Below are positions 11,124 through 22,895 of a DNA stretch of 64,000 bases, in pieces. Made by a program: the position numbers and the translations under genes. The DNA lies in assembly GCF_000149955.1 (NCBI RefSeq), contig NC_030995.1, positions 806,001 to 870,000 of the forward strand, given 5' to 3'. Below the pieces are notes generated by a model. It made no database searches. It was given only the letters and a program-made list of their open reading frames with translations, and had not been told where the DNA came from. Source of the DNA: Fusarium oxysporum f. sp. lycopersici 4287. Lineage: Eukaryota; Ascomycota; Sordariomycetes; Hypocreales; Nectriaceae. Position 1 is the stretch's first letter; every line of letters begins with the position of its first letter.

Positions 11124-11810
11124 TTAAAGTACGCCCGCAACCATATGAATGAACCCAATTATTACAGCCACAGCCAATATCCTCGACATAGGCATCCCGT
11201 TTATCGCCCCGTTACTTCGTGGATTCAAATCCTTTGCACACTGTTTTATACAAGCATATGCCTTAGTTCCAATCGGCCCATCCTCCTCATCTTTTGTAGT
11301 GTAATAAGTCTCTTGGCAAGTCCTAGCACATCCAAAAGCCCAACAAGAAACTTCCTCTGCATCAATATGGCTCCTCCCGTCCAACTCCTTCTGACTCCAA
11401 GTTGCATTCGCTCCAACAAGGGTAGTCCTACTGCTATAAGAAAAGCCCATACTTCTTGGGGCGCCTTTCTTCAGAAAAGCAGTTGAGATGCGGATTCGTG
11501 ATTGGTTGGGTGCTGCGTCTGCAGGAATGGTGATGTTGACTTGTGTCACGTCTATGTCTACTTCTTTTGCGAGCCAACATACTGGCCCTGTGCCCCATCC
11601 TGGTGGTGTCAACGCGAGATAGACGCGGTAGGCGTTTGCCCTCTTGCGGACTTCTGAGTCTGGTCCGATTCTTTGCTCAATTTTGAGGTCGTAGAGTTTG
11701 TCTGCTTCAAAGGGGTAAGGGAGGCTGATTGCAGGTGTAGCGTTAACAGTTGGGAGGGCCGCCAAAAGAGTGAAGGCAATCACTCGTAAAAGGAATGATA
11801 TTAGCTCCAT
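11124..11810 (-). CDS. Secreted, possibly GPI-anchored protein of unknown function
   Basis: Single-exon 228-residue protein. It has an N-terminal signal peptide (MELISFLLRVIAFTLLAALP, cleavage probably after VNATPA). The middle has a conserved-looking block AYRVYLALTPPGWGTGPVCW and a cysteine-containing part near 150-190 (VSCWAFGCARTC, AYACIKQC) that could form disulfides. Several NxS/T sequons are present. The C-terminus ends in a hydrophobic tail (ILAVAVIIGFIHMVAGVL) after a small-residue stretch, the layout of a GPI-attachment signal. No enzymatic motif is seen. A cell-wall or surface role is inferred from topology only. Confidence 0.72.
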   Translation of the reverse strand: MELISFLLRVIAFTLLAALPTVNATPAISLPYPFEADKLYDLKIEQRIGPDSEVRKRANAYRVYLALTPPGWGTGPVCWLAKEVDIDVTQVNITIPADAAPNQSRIRISTAFLKKGAPRSMGFSYSSRTTLVGANATWSQKELDGRSHIDAEEVSCWAFGCARTCQETYYTTKDEEDGPIGTKAYACIKQCAKDLNPRSNGAINGMPMSRILAVAVIIGFIHMVAGVL

Positions 11811-12529
11811 CGCAAAACTTAAAGACAGTGGCGTGAAGAAAAGCCCGGTAAGGCTGGAGAGATGATCGTGAAGAAGGGAAATGAGTGAGATTCAAATTAG
11901 ATTGTGCTTTGGCTGACAAAATCATCAAACAGGGGCTCCGTGTCCACCACGCCAAACCTGTCTGGGCAGTCTTGTCATTCTTCGAGACTATAGCCGATAT
12001 GAGACATCTTAATCCGAATATGAGATGACACACAATCAAATACTGCTACTGTTTACAAAAGGTCTCCTACCTATAATATTCAAGGTCAGAATCGTGATGC
12101 TTTGATATGTTTGTCCTTATTAGGTTGCTATTCGCATACCAACTTTCAGACACAAATCAACGACCAATTCACCATGTGAAAGCAAAGAACTTATGAAATC
12201 AACGTTAACAGAGATCACCAGAGGCACCTCAAGTCTAGGCGCCGATGAAGCATTCAATATACCAAGGGACAAACAAAGGCAAATGCAATTAGGACATTGA
12301 GTCATTCGGGCTGATGCCTGGCCTTGCTCTATAAATCTTCAAACACGTTCTTTTAAAGATTAAGTTGTTACAACATCAAGGCTTTCTGGGTCTGGTCCTC
12401 TCAGATGCCATCATCAACACCACAAGTTTCACCTGAATCCTATCTAGTCAGCAAAACGACCAGTCGTCCTTCTTACAGTCCTCTCTACCAGAATACCTGC
12501 ATATTTCTGGAGCCCACTAAGCGAGCAAC
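11811..12529. other. Intergenic, divergent promoters
   Basis: Between the divergent secreted-protein and beta-propeller-like genes. Short frames are present but none with family features. Confidence 0.6.
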
Positions 12530-13972
12530 ATGGCCAACTCGGCAGACCGAGTCTTCCATACTTTGGAACTCGCTCAGCAAATCGTCTTTGAGTTGAAACT
12601 CAAGGATTTCTTCAGAGCATTATCGATCACAAAAAGACTATGGGAAAGCCAGGTACCAAACCACGTTTGGGAAGAACATCTTATGCGTCTTGGATACCCA
12701 CTTCAAGCTATTCGACAAACCTCTCATTCCCTGAAGACTTGTTATACGAGAATATCTCAAGCTGCCGATGCCATCAGTCACGGAGCCAGCCCCAGATCAA
12801 ACCTCATAAGGTTGGAAAATGAACTTGGAGGGAATTACACATATGAATACCACTATGATGGCGATATGGCAGCGCCACTCATCATTCAATCCTCTTCGCC
12901 AGACAAAGCGGGGGACAAGTGCAACATTTTTGCGATAGATCTCGAAGATCCACGTCTCTTATTCACAGACGTAGAGAATTTTCCGAAAGATGTAGTGCTC
13001 AGTGGCACTGCTCTTCTGGGCATAGATTACAGCGTTGACGACATAGATTCACCTCCCGTTGTTCTATACAGTCTGGATGACTGGTCCCTTATAACCAAGT
13101 TTACAAACACCCATCTCGGCAACGGTGAGATGATTATCTGGTTCAGAGACTACCAAATCTATAAGAATTTTATCTTAATTTCTTACATTATGTTTAACCA
13201 GACAGAGGGTGTGATCCAGACTTGGTTCGATATTTGGGACGTTCAAGGAACGAAGCGTGGAGAAATCATTGTCGCTAAACAAGGATTTGCAGACGATCCG
13301 TTCCATTCTAATGCCGACAGTCACTACTTGACGATACTTAGCAACCCCTGGTTCGAAGATGGCCAACAAACTATCCAAACATGGGACTTGGAACGGATGG
13401 AGTTGACATATGAATGCACCATCTCCCAAGCAGACATGGATGAAGATCATTCCTGCCACACAAAAAATGGCATTGTGTATATTTGTGACGGCTCAGGGAG
13501 AATTTCTGAATACTGGGCTGTTGATGGCAGACCTATTTCCAGGAAAATGGCAGACATGGAATGGAACTCGGATCGCTCGAGAAAGTTTTCAGATGGCAGC
13601 AGGATTGTATGGGCCAAGTGGCTTACACTGTATACGAATGAGGGAGATGTAGTGCAGCGCTTCAAGGTGAAGCAGGGAAAAGGGTACTGCCTCGAAGCTG
13701 GCATACTTTTTGACAGATTCATCTTCAGCATCTCTTGGCGCGAGAAGTCGAAACATGCCACCCTGATGGTTTATTCGAAGACGGGAAAGAAATTGACATC
13801 GAGTCGTGTAGCTGTAAGAGGGCGCTGCTTGAGGTGGTTCATTGACATTGCGGGACGCCTGGTTTTAATCTGGGACACATGTACATGCATGGAAATTGTA
13901 GACTTCCGTGGACTTCTGCAACGAAGAAGAGACAGCCAGAGATATTCATATGTCGAGAGTTATGAGAATTAG
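12530..13972 (+). CDS. Hypothetical protein, F-box/beta-propeller-like
   Basis: Single-exon 480-residue protein. The first 60 residues (HTLELAQQIVFELKLKDFFR, then ALSITKRLWESQVPNHVWEE) resemble the helical start of fungal F-box-like proteins, with the Leu-Ala-hydrophobic pattern but no clear F-box signature. The remainder is rich in short beta strands with recurring W and D/G turns (VLYSLDDWSLI, QTWFDIWDVQGT, QTWDLERMEL, LMVYSKTGKK), consistent with a beta-propeller. No signal peptide. The assignment is structural inference; no family is recognised with certainty. The ATG at 12530 opens the frame after stops upstream. Confidence 0.7.
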   Translation: MANSADRVFHTLELAQQIVFELKLKDFFRALSITKRLWESQVPNHVWEEHLMRLGYPLQAIRQTSHSLKTCYTRISQAADAISHGASPRSNLIRLENELGGNYTYEYHYDGDMAAPLIIQSSSPDKAGDKCNIFAIDLEDPRLLFTDVENFPKDVVLSGTALLGIDYSVDDIDSPPVVLYSLDDWSLITKFTNTHLGNGEMIIWFRDYQIYKNFILISYIMFNQTEGVIQTWFDIWDVQGTKRGEIIVAKQGFADDPFHSNADSHYLTILSNPWFEDGQQTIQTWDLERMELTYECTISQADMDEDHSCHTKNGIVYICDGSGRISEYWAVDGRPISRKMADMEWNSDRSRKFSDGSRIVWAKWLTLYTNEGDVVQRFKVKQGKGYCLEAGILFDRFIFSISWREKSKHATLMVYSKTGKKLTSSRVAVRGRCLRWFIDIAGRLVLIWDTCTCMEIVDFRGLLQRRRDSQRYSYVESYEN

Positions 13973-15041
13973 ATAATCATCAGTATACACATCTTTCATG
14001 ACGTTTCTAAGAATGGATGAAGAGAAGTTCAATGAGCCCAAGTATGACTTACTCATATGATATTTTCTTATTTTTCCCCCGAGACTGTATAACAGCCGTC
14101 AGCCAGTCCACGAATCCGTTAACAACTCGTTCTGACACACACGGGAATACCTGGATTAGAGGTTGAGAGCTGACTATCGAAGCAACACAGCTTTCGGAGA
14201 TAAAATAAAACCCTCGTACCCGAGTTTCCATAGCAGACCGAGACTTTGAAGGCCGTTTACTCCGTACTTGATGTTGGTTGACCGTTGACTGAGACAGACC
14301 AGGGTCGGACATTTGCTTCAATCCCCATCTCCGATAATCCAACCTCCAAATCATGTCAGCACTAACACTGTGAAAGTGCGCAATTCATGGACGATGAGAA
14401 AGATGTCACCTATTTTTATCAATTTTCTTATCTAACCGTCCCTCAGGGTGCCAGAGCCCTTGAGACCGTAGCGGCCAAGACGAACCAGCCAATGAACCTA
14501 TTAAATCCATCCTTAAATTACCATAACCTTGGTCAAGTATTTTATTTGTCATGAATGATTGATGAAGCCCTCTCATAAACGGAAATGCCATTCGAGCTGA
14601 AGCGCTAAAAGCATAGCCCCAGCCCATCAAAACGTGGCACTGAGCCCTGTCATCATCGTCACTGCTGATAAAAAACGGCGTTTGCGGGAGTTTACCGCTA
14701 GAGTGCAACGTAGTTTCGGCTAGCAACTGCGTGATAAGCTGGCTGTCATTTTAGTCGTAGCGCAATTCATAGCTTCAATAGCAAACCCAATTGATGAGGC
14801 GTCGCAGAGGCTAAACTTAGGGACCGGTTTGACCGTCGGAGTGTAATCTAAACGCTGAATCTCCGGTTGGGAGCTCGAATTAGTAGGCATTGTGTTAATG
14901 TTAACCAAGCCTCTATGATGAGGCGGCTCTTAAGTTGGACTATTTAAATGCTAAGACACCCATCAACATGAAGGTATTCAATAGACGGACAGGAACTCGA
15001 ACAATACATTCACATACTATTAACTCGATACACACTGAACA
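13973..15041. other. Intergenic, about 1 kb
   Basis: Holds the 3' flank of the preceding gene and the promoter of the FAD monooxygenase. Scattered 60-105 codon frames on the minus strand (for example 14406..14726) lack family features. No repeat or RNA gene noticed. Confidence 0.55.
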
Positions 15042-16344
15042 ATGGGAAACCGCAAGATTGCGATCATTGGTGCAGGTCCAGCTGGTAAAGCTCTTCAGCC
15101 AACTACTCAATAGCATCCATTAACAAACTCTAGGTTGTTTACTAGCAAGACTGCTACATCTTGCAGGCACAGAAGTCACAGTTTTTGAAGGGGAAGCCCA
15201 TCCAAACTTCCGATCCCAAGGCGGTACCCTCGATCTTCACACAGCAACTGGACTTGCAGCTCTCAAAGAAGCCCAAATCTTTGACGAATTCCTGAAGCAT
15301 GCCCGCTACGACGGCCAATATATGGCAATTGTTGATAAGGACCTTGGATACCACCTCGTTCGAAACGCAGACGGCAAATACAACAAGATTGAAGAGCGTC
15401 CTGAAATCGACCGTTCCAAGCTCCGTGAAATATTGGCCCAGTCACTTCCCGAGGGCATTATCAAATGGGGCCACCATCTCAAGAGGGTCGAAGGCCGAAC
15501 ACTCTTCTTCAATCACACAACAGTCGAAGGCTTCGACCTCATCGTTGGCGCCGACGGTGCCTGGAGCAAGGTCCGAAAGGAGATCGACCCAAGCCTAATC
15601 CCCGAGTTTGCAGGAATTGCCATGCACGAGCTTGAAGTCACAGACGCTGAGAATAGAGCTCCTGATTTGACCAAGCTGGTCAATCGTGGCAGCGTCTTTG
15701 CAAGCACAGATGGCAACCGAACAACGATCCAACAGATGGGCGATGGTAGTCTCAACATCTACTGTGGCTATGCCACCGACAATGAAGACTGGGCAAAGCC
15801 CGAGAATTGCGGCTTCGATCCTTACAACCTGAAAGAGACCACTGACGCATTGCTCAGCACCAAGTACAAGGACTGGGACCCTCGGCTGAAGCAAGCACTA
15901 GAGTTGGCTGACGGACGATGCACTCCACGCTCTCTCTACATGCTTCCCATCGGTACCAAATGGGAACATAAGCAGGGCCTAACTCTGATCGGCGACGCGG
16001 CACATCTCATGACACCTTATGCCGGCGAAGGTGTCAACCAAGCTCTCGACGATGCAATGCACCTTGCAAAGGCCATTAACGGAGCTGCGAACAAAGATGA
16101 TGCGGCACTTGACAAGGCGATCAAGGCTTTCGAGAAGGATATGTTTGCTCGAATTCTTCCCATTCAGGAACTTACCTGGGGATTGTTGCAAGATTGGATG
16201 CATACACCTGGAGCTCCCAAGACGGTCATGGCCAAGTCTATGAGCAGACATATAAAGCATCGACTTCCATTGGTGCTCCAGCCTTTGGGTTTGGCGGCTG
16301 TGCACGGGTATTACTTTCTGAAGAACAAGAATCTCATTAGTTGA
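15042..16344 (+). CDS. TetX-like FAD-dependent monooxygenase
   Basis: A 417-residue class A flavoprotein monooxygenase with the TetX-like subtype layout. A 43-nt first exon (MGNRKIAIIGAGPA) is joined across an intron at 15085..15133 to complete the GAGPAG dinucleotide loop. Further motifs: GGTLDLHTATGLAALKEA (TetX-type GGTLDLH block), the DG-type motif GADGAWSKVR, and GDAAHLMTPYAGEGVNQALD binding FAD ribityl and pyrophosphate. The C-terminal helix is typical. The reaction expected is NAD(P)H-dependent hydroxylation of an aromatic or polycyclic substrate, not identifiable here. A sugar-transporter gene follows on the same strand after 558 bp, but no cluster genes flank it. Confidence 0.9.
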
Positions 16345-16902
16345 GCGCAGATTGGAAGCGGTTGAATGTGGATGATATCAAGGGCGAATTAATTAGAATG
16401 TTGATCGAAGTGCTGGAAACATGGATGCCGGAGCTATCGGTACTTAATATTAGCGGATGTTAGAGAGTTACTTTATTTACATGGAATTTCTTGAGGATGC
16501 CAGAAATGCACAGACAACTCTCAGCTCCATGTCCTTCAACTGTAGATAACGAAGGTTAACAATCGGTGATCAACTGAGTTTATGATGATACTTTAAGCAG
16601 ATTTGAGCAGTCTCTTCATCATCGTCCTAAAGCTTAGGCCTAAGTTTAGACTTGAATTGTAAGAATTATTAGACTTTTTGAAGACGTTGAGCTTTTCTTG
16701 AACCCCCCGGCGCTTAATGTAACACCTTGACATCTTTGACTCGGCGAGAACCCCATGTGACCAGGGATGCTGATCAGCCATCATAAGGACCCCAGATCCA
16801 CGACTCTCACTTCTTTAGTTCCTCATGACCACCAACCACAGCCTCATGGAATCGTGTTAACGTTGCTCAAACAATTAACACGGCACCTCCCAACGCAACA
16901 GA
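16345..16902. other. Intergenic
   Basis: Between two same-strand genes. Includes a small palindrome near 16630 (AAGCTTAGGCCTAAGTTT). No coding signal. Confidence 0.6.
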
Positions 16903-18578
16903 ATGGATAGCTCTCAAGCGCCGCTGATTGCGGGCCACAGCGACGAAGAAGAGCTTGAATATGATGTTGCTCAAGGGTCTCCCGCCGAAGCCGGCAAGAC
17001 AGAGGGTGGAATGCCCAGCTTGTTTGTCCTAGCCTTGACGTTTGCTGCTGGCATCAGCGGCCTCCTTTTCGGGTGTAAGACTCTACTAAATGGTGTTTTG
17101 GCCTCAAAATCGCGCTGACAACAATTAGATGACACAGGTGTTGTTTCCGCAACCCTTGTATCAATAGGCACGTCCCTCTCGAGCCGCGAATTGACCTCGA
17201 TGGACAAATCGATCATTACATCCTCCACGTCGCTATTCGCACTTATAATCTCGCCCTTCTCATCCGTCCTCGCCGACCGACTCGGTCGTAAACATGTTAT
17301 CCTCTACGCCGACATCCTCTTTATAGCTGGCGCACTTCTGCAAGCATGGTCTTCTACGGTCCCAATCATGGTCGCTGGGCGGTGTATCATCGGTGCGGGA
17401 GTTGGCGCAGCCAGTTTCGTAGTGCCGCTCTATATAGCTGAGGTGGCACCCGCTGCGCATCGTGGACGATTGGTAACGCTAAACATCATGTTCATTACGT
17501 TGGGCCAGGTTATCGCATACATCGTCGGTTGGGCCTTTTCGACCTACGGTCACGCGGAGACAGGATGGCGGTGGATGGTCGGTCTAGGTGCTCTGCCTGC
17601 CATTGTCCAGGGGAGCATGATTGCTTTCATGCCTGAGACACCTCGATGGTTGGTCAAGGTCGGCAGGTCTGGGACGGCAAAGGAGGTTATTCGACGAGTC
17701 AATGGCGATACATTGCAGCACAATGCGGATGTCATTATTAAAGAGATCGAGCTGGAAGTGCGGGACGAGTACGAGGCACAACGCTTGCGAGATCTCCGAG
17801 CATCTGGCCGTTGGAAGTGGCTCGGCGGATGGGAGCTTTTGATCAGTGAAGGGAGAAACCGAAGAGCTTTGGCTATTGCTTGTCTGCTTCAGGGTCTACA
17901 GCAACTCTGCGGTTTCGTAAGTTATCATGTGAGCCACGAATATGATAAGAAGCTAACAGTCTACAGAATTCACTTATGTACTTCTCCGCAACTATCTTCA
18001 CAGTCATTGGGTTTCAAAGCCCAACGCTTACCTCTATGGTAGTCGCCGTTACAAACTTCCTCGGCACAGTTGCTGCGCTCGGACTTGTTGATCGCATAGG
18101 CCGAAGGAGAGTGCTCCTGTATTCGATCCCATTCATGATCGCTGGCTTGCTGCTGTCTGCGTATGGCTTCTCGTTCCTGTCATTGGCAGCAGGAGTCAAC
18201 ACTACGCCAGATGAGCCACCCGCCACATCAGGACACGAGATGGCTGCTCTTACCATCCTCGTGAGTATCATGGTCTATGTGGCAGCATATGCGCTCGGTC
18301 TTGGAAACGTGCCATGGATGCAAAGCGAGCTGTTCCCTCTGGCTGTTCGCTCGCTTGGCAGTGGAGTTGCAACATCGACAAGCTGGGCAGCCAACTTTGT
18401 CATTGGGTTGACCTTCCTACCATTGATGGATCTGCTGAGCCCATCTTGGACATTTGTGTTATATGCTTGTATCTGTGGTGTTGGATACTTTTTGGTCTGG
18501 CGCATTTATCCTGAGACGGCGGGGTTGAGTCTCGAAGAAGCGACAGCTTTGCTCGACGATGGTTGGGGCGTTCGATGA
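16903..18578 (+). CDS. MFS sugar/myo-inositol transporter
   Basis: A 523-residue 12-helix transporter of the sugar porter family, closest in motifs to fungal proton/myo-inositol symporters (ITR type). Three exons; introns 17075..17128 and 17917..17966. The first join restores LLFGYDTGVVSATLVSIG in helix 1. Other landmarks: SVLADRLGRKHVIL (loop 2-3), ETPRWLVKVGR after helix 6, a loop between helices 6 and 7, GLQQLCGFNSLMYFSATIF in helix 7 created by the second join, GLVDRIGRRRVLLYS, and the terminal YPETAGLSLEEA. Plasma-membrane location is expected. Substrate specificity between inositol and hexoses cannot be fixed from motifs. Confidence 0.9.
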
Positions 18579-20070
18579 TATATCCCGAAATAGAACATAA
18601 ATATTATGACATTAGATGTTTCTGTTATCCTTTCTTAGCATTGGCATTACACGAAAGCCTTATCTCAAGTCTTGGCCGTATGGTCGAGAGCCTTCGGTGG
18701 GTAGCGAGCGGAATATCATGAAGAAAACAATGCGGCTTATTTGCGGTAAACCGCGGCTCGTTGTGAGTGACAAGGGAAAGTGAAGGAAAAAAGGCCATCA
18801 AAAAGCGAATAGCGAGAAGGAATCGCTTACGCCGAACATGTTACATCACCTTGCATTGTCCAAGCTTTTCCAGAAGCTCAAAGGTGGAACCACTACAGGA
18901 GACGACTCGGCCGGTTCCCTCCATTGGCTGTTGATTCAATGGTATGCGCGAGGGAGCGAAGTGCATATGCAGTCTTGGTAAGATAACGGGATCTGAAAGC
19001 TGCTGAATAAAGCATGTGCATGATCGTCGTCTGTTAGACGCTGACACCGCAATTCTCGCATCTCACAATTTTCGGTGAAATACAGTTCATAAACTCAGAG
19101 GCATTCAAATAAACGAGTTGGTCAATGCTACAAGGAATCTGAAAATACAACCATTCAAAAGTATCGGATCTCTGTAAGGTAACATAGGGGAACCAGTGGG
19201 GCGGGAGCATTTTGGGAACCTTTGAAGCCCAACAATGGAGCTGATTATGAAGAACAAGATTGGAATTTACGATAGATTGGTATCCATCCACGGGATCTCG
19301 GCCCCGTTGGCTTGAGACACGGCCGAATGTTTGCTTACCGAGATGATCCGCAGAGAAAAGAGTCATAACACGGGTTTTCTGAATAATCAACGTGCATCAG
19401 CTAGAGAATCAGAACGGATATAGTATACTTTTATCGGATATATGACCCCTTGTTGCAGCTCGGGCCTTGTCCCGGCGCCGGTGCCGAGCGTGGATGCCGA
19501 AGACAAGTGGGCCTCTTCCGAGTGAAAGAGGGTACCAAGCAGAAGATTTTTCTGCGTTGCCAGGGATTGAGGTCGATAGTTAGTAATGGATCTCGTTTTC
19601 GCTCTGGAAGAGATTGGCACTGGGACTGGGACTGGGACTGGGACTGGGACTGGGGGACTTTGTTTACAGTGGACCTTGTCATTACTTATAGATGGCATCA
19701 CCCCTTGAATCATGATCTCCCTGTTATGTTCTCCTCTGTCTCATTGTTCTCTCTAGATTAGATACAGACTGTATCATACTGAAAAGTAATCGAGTCAATT
19801 CTCTCCCTCCTCTTCTGACTCGAACTTCTCAACGTCTTACCTGCATACGACCTCGGCTTGACCTTTTTCGTACAATCATCGCATTAGCGTCGCGATCCAT
19901 CCATTCTCGCTTTTTCCCGCCAGCCTATAGCGTCATAGCTGCAGCTTACAGCGACAAGACGTAGACGCTATACATATAGCTACGCCCGCACGCCTCTCTA
20001 GACTCATTAATTCCAGGTTTCTCGGCAATTGACTTCTTCATCTGAACTGAAGACGAAATACACAGTCAAG
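18579..20070. other. Intergenic, about 1.5 kb, promoter of DHA1 transporter
   Basis: Long spacer between two same-strand transporter genes. Contains a hexanucleotide repeat (listed separately) and a pyrimidine-rich stretch at about 19790-19900 typical of fungal transcription starts. Minus-strand frames here are short and unsupported. Confidence 0.55.
19621..19650. repeat. (TGGGAC)5 hexanucleotide microsatellite
   Basis: Five perfect TGGGAC units followed by a degenerate unit. Lies upstream of the DHA1 transporter; read on the minus strand it gives the Pro-Val/Gln-Ser repeats of spurious frames. Confidence 0.95.
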
Positions 20071-22021
20071 ATGGCGGGGAATATCGTGGATCAGGAGCTG
20101 CTAGACGCTGAACGCGCTGCTTCTCCTCAGCGATACCAACAGCGCGACAGTGCTGAAATAGAACGAGTCATCTCCGCATCAACCGTCTCCTCATCATCCT
20201 CCGAGAACTCAGCACGTCGAAGAAGCCGCTCAATTGGCCAATACAACAGCATCAGCCGCATCTCAACCCAAAACGACCTAGAGCGTCATCCTACAGAACT
20301 CAGCAGAATACAAACAGCTCGAAGTCAACACAATGCCACCGTTGGAGGAAGTCTTCGTTCCCGCACAGCCTCGCGAGCTTCGCGAAAGCCTCTCCCTAAC
20401 TTTGGCGCTGGAAAGCCATATCCTCCTCCTTTGCCGGAGCAGGAGCAGTATGTCGTTGAATTCGATGGACCCAATGATCCTCTGCATTCGCAGAATTGGC
20501 CCTTGAGGAAGAAGCTTATCACTGCTGCTGTTTTGGGTTTCACTACCATGACATCTGCTTTCACGTCGTCTATTTTCTCTGCTGCGACTATGGTTGTTGC
20601 TCACGAGTACAATGTTGGCAACGAGGTTGGTCTTTTGGGAACGACCTTTTACGTGCTTGGTTTTGCCTTTGGTCCCTCGCTTTGGGCTCCTCTGTCTGAG
20701 TTGCGCGGTCGTCGTCTTCCAATTCTCATCTCCATCTTCGGTTTCTCTGTCTTCTCCATTGGCTGCGCAACTGGTAAGGATATCCAGACTATTCTCTTGT
20801 GCCGATTCTTCAGTGGTTTCTTCGGTGCTTGTCCTCTGGCTGTCGTCGCTGCTGTCTTTTCCGATATGTTTGACAACCGTACTCGAGGTACTGCCATTAC
20901 TCTCTTCTCCATGTCTGTCTTTACTGGTCCTCTTCTCGCTCCCTTCATTGGTGGTTTCATTGTTGAGTCTCACCTTGGATGGCGCTGGACTGAGTATCTT
21001 GCTTCTATCATGGGTTTCACTGCTCTCATTCTCGATGTCATCTTCTTGGAGGAGACTTACCCGCCTGTCATTCTCATCGCCAAGGCGGCTGATCTGCGAC
21101 GTCGCACTAAGAACTGGGGTATTCATGCCAAGCAAGAGGAAATCGAGGTTGACTTCAAGGAGCTCGTCCAGAAGAACTTCTCTCGACCTCTGCGTCTGCT
21201 CTTTACTGAGCCCATCATTCTTCTGCTTTCCATCTACATGAGTTTCATCTATGGACTCCTCTACCTTTTCCTTACTGCTTACCCTCTTGTCTTTGTTGGC
21301 GTTCACGGCTTCAGCTCTGGTCAATCCGGTCTTTGCTTCTTCGGTATGATTGTTGGTCAGCTCATCGCTGGTGCTACAGTCATTGCTCAACAGCCTTGGT
21401 ACATTCGCAAGCTTGCTGCCAACAATGGCATTCCTATTCCCGAATGGCGTCTGCCTAACATCATGGCTGGTGGTGTTGCCTTTGCCATTGGTATCTTCTG
21501 GTTTGGATGGTAAGTTACTCGCAAACTCAGCAATCGACAGAATACTAACGTTTGCTAGGACTGGATACACCAAGGACATTCACTGGATCGTTCCCACTCT
21601 CAGCGGTCTCTTCACTGGTTTCGGTCTCATGTCCATCTTCCTCCAGGCTCTCAACTACCTCGTCGATGCCTATCTCATGTTTGCCGCCTCCGCCATCGCC
21701 GGTAACACATTCCTTCGATCTCTCTGCGGTGCTGGTTTCCCTCTGTTTGCCCGTCAAATGTTTGACGGTATGGGCATTCAATATGCTGCCACCCTTCTTG
21801 GCTGTGTCGCCGCTGTGCTTGCACCAATCCCCTTCATCTTCTATCGTTACGGTGCCAAGATTCGCCAGAGAAGCAAGTATGCTCCCACCGCTCCTCCTGC
21901 CCCTGCCTCTGGCTCTTCTGCAGAGGAAGACGAGAAGGAGAATGATAACGATACCGCCTTGGCTGCTGTCATCGCTCGTCGCGACAGTGTGGCCAGCGGT
22001 GCCAACAAGGAGAGCGCTTAA
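20071..22021 (+). CDS. MFS drug/polyamine transporter (DHA1 family)
   Basis: A 633-residue major facilitator, DHA1 type (benomyl/polyamine resistance group). A Ser/Arg-rich cytosolic N-terminus of about 140 residues precedes FDGPNDPLHSQNWPLRKK, the hallmark lead into helix 1 of this family. Motif A variant APLSELRGRRLPI and antiporter motif C FTGPLLAPFIGGFI are present, as is RLLFTEPIILLLSIYMSFIYG at helix 7. One intron, 21510..21558, splits a Trp codon (WTGY). The ATG at 20071 is used; the frame opens upstream with a TTG. The C-terminus ends in an acidic tail. A proton-driven export role is family knowledge; the substrate is unknown. Confidence 0.92.
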
Positions 22022-22895
22022 GTCTCATCACCATTTTCACATATCTTTGCGTATTTAATAACTAGCAACGTCTGATGGAGTTTTCGGGTCACGCTTGGAA
22101 AAAGGGCGTTTCATGACTTGGGCTCGTTGGATGATGATGGTGTAGCGGGTTTGCAAAAATGTCGTTTTGGATAGATACCATTAGGAAATTGCTCAGATTA
22201 TACCATGATATGAGATGGTCACGCAAACATCTCTTCATGTAATACCCTAATTAATACGAATGTCATTTAAAAGAACAATGCCTAGAAGTGCTGTTATAAT
22301 CTGCTGGACTGTTTACTTTGAAGATTGAGCTTGTAAGGAAGTGGTGAGAGAGGCATGACTCTAATCAAAACTAACAAACACACTCGGACAAGTTCAGTAT
22401 AACTCACTTGGGATGGCTTTTGAAATGGTTTAATAATTTGAGATAAATATGGTAAATTTTGTGACCAGAATTTACAACACCACTTCGAGAGCAGTCTCAA
22501 GGGATGGTATCATTCAGTTCAGCCCTTGCAGTTCACACAGAAGTGCACATATAACCACAGAACGCATGCAGAATATATCAAACACTATCAATTTGATTAC
22601 AGAGCTCGGCTCCATCCGAGTCATGTCGACTGTCCTCAGTCCAACCAGTGTGTGGCTGTTCCGTGTCTATATAGAATATACCGACTTAGATATCATTTGG
22701 TTATATCGTTTCAGACAGCAGTGAATATACACAAGACAAACACAAGGGAATTTCAACAGTATGTCCAAGCATAGGGTATCCGCAAGAATAAAAAAAAATA
22801 GAAACATCAGGTCATAAAAATCGTTGCATTGCATCAACGCAACCACCACCGCTTTCATCCCAATCCAGGGCTGATAACGCACTCACCCACCCACA
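22022..22895. other. Intergenic, convergent 3' flanks
   Basis: Between convergent DHA1 and BTB genes; AT-rich with UTR-like composition. No gene, RNA or clear repeat seen. Confidence 0.6.

Noticed and set aside
19387..19713. Pro-Val/Ser-Gln repeat protein on the minus strand
   Set aside because: Translation of the TGGGAC microsatellite; no supporting context.
20278..21579. 433-codon open frame on the minus strand
   Set aside because: It is antisense to the DHA1 transporter and arises from that gene's codon bias; highly charged composition without any domain.
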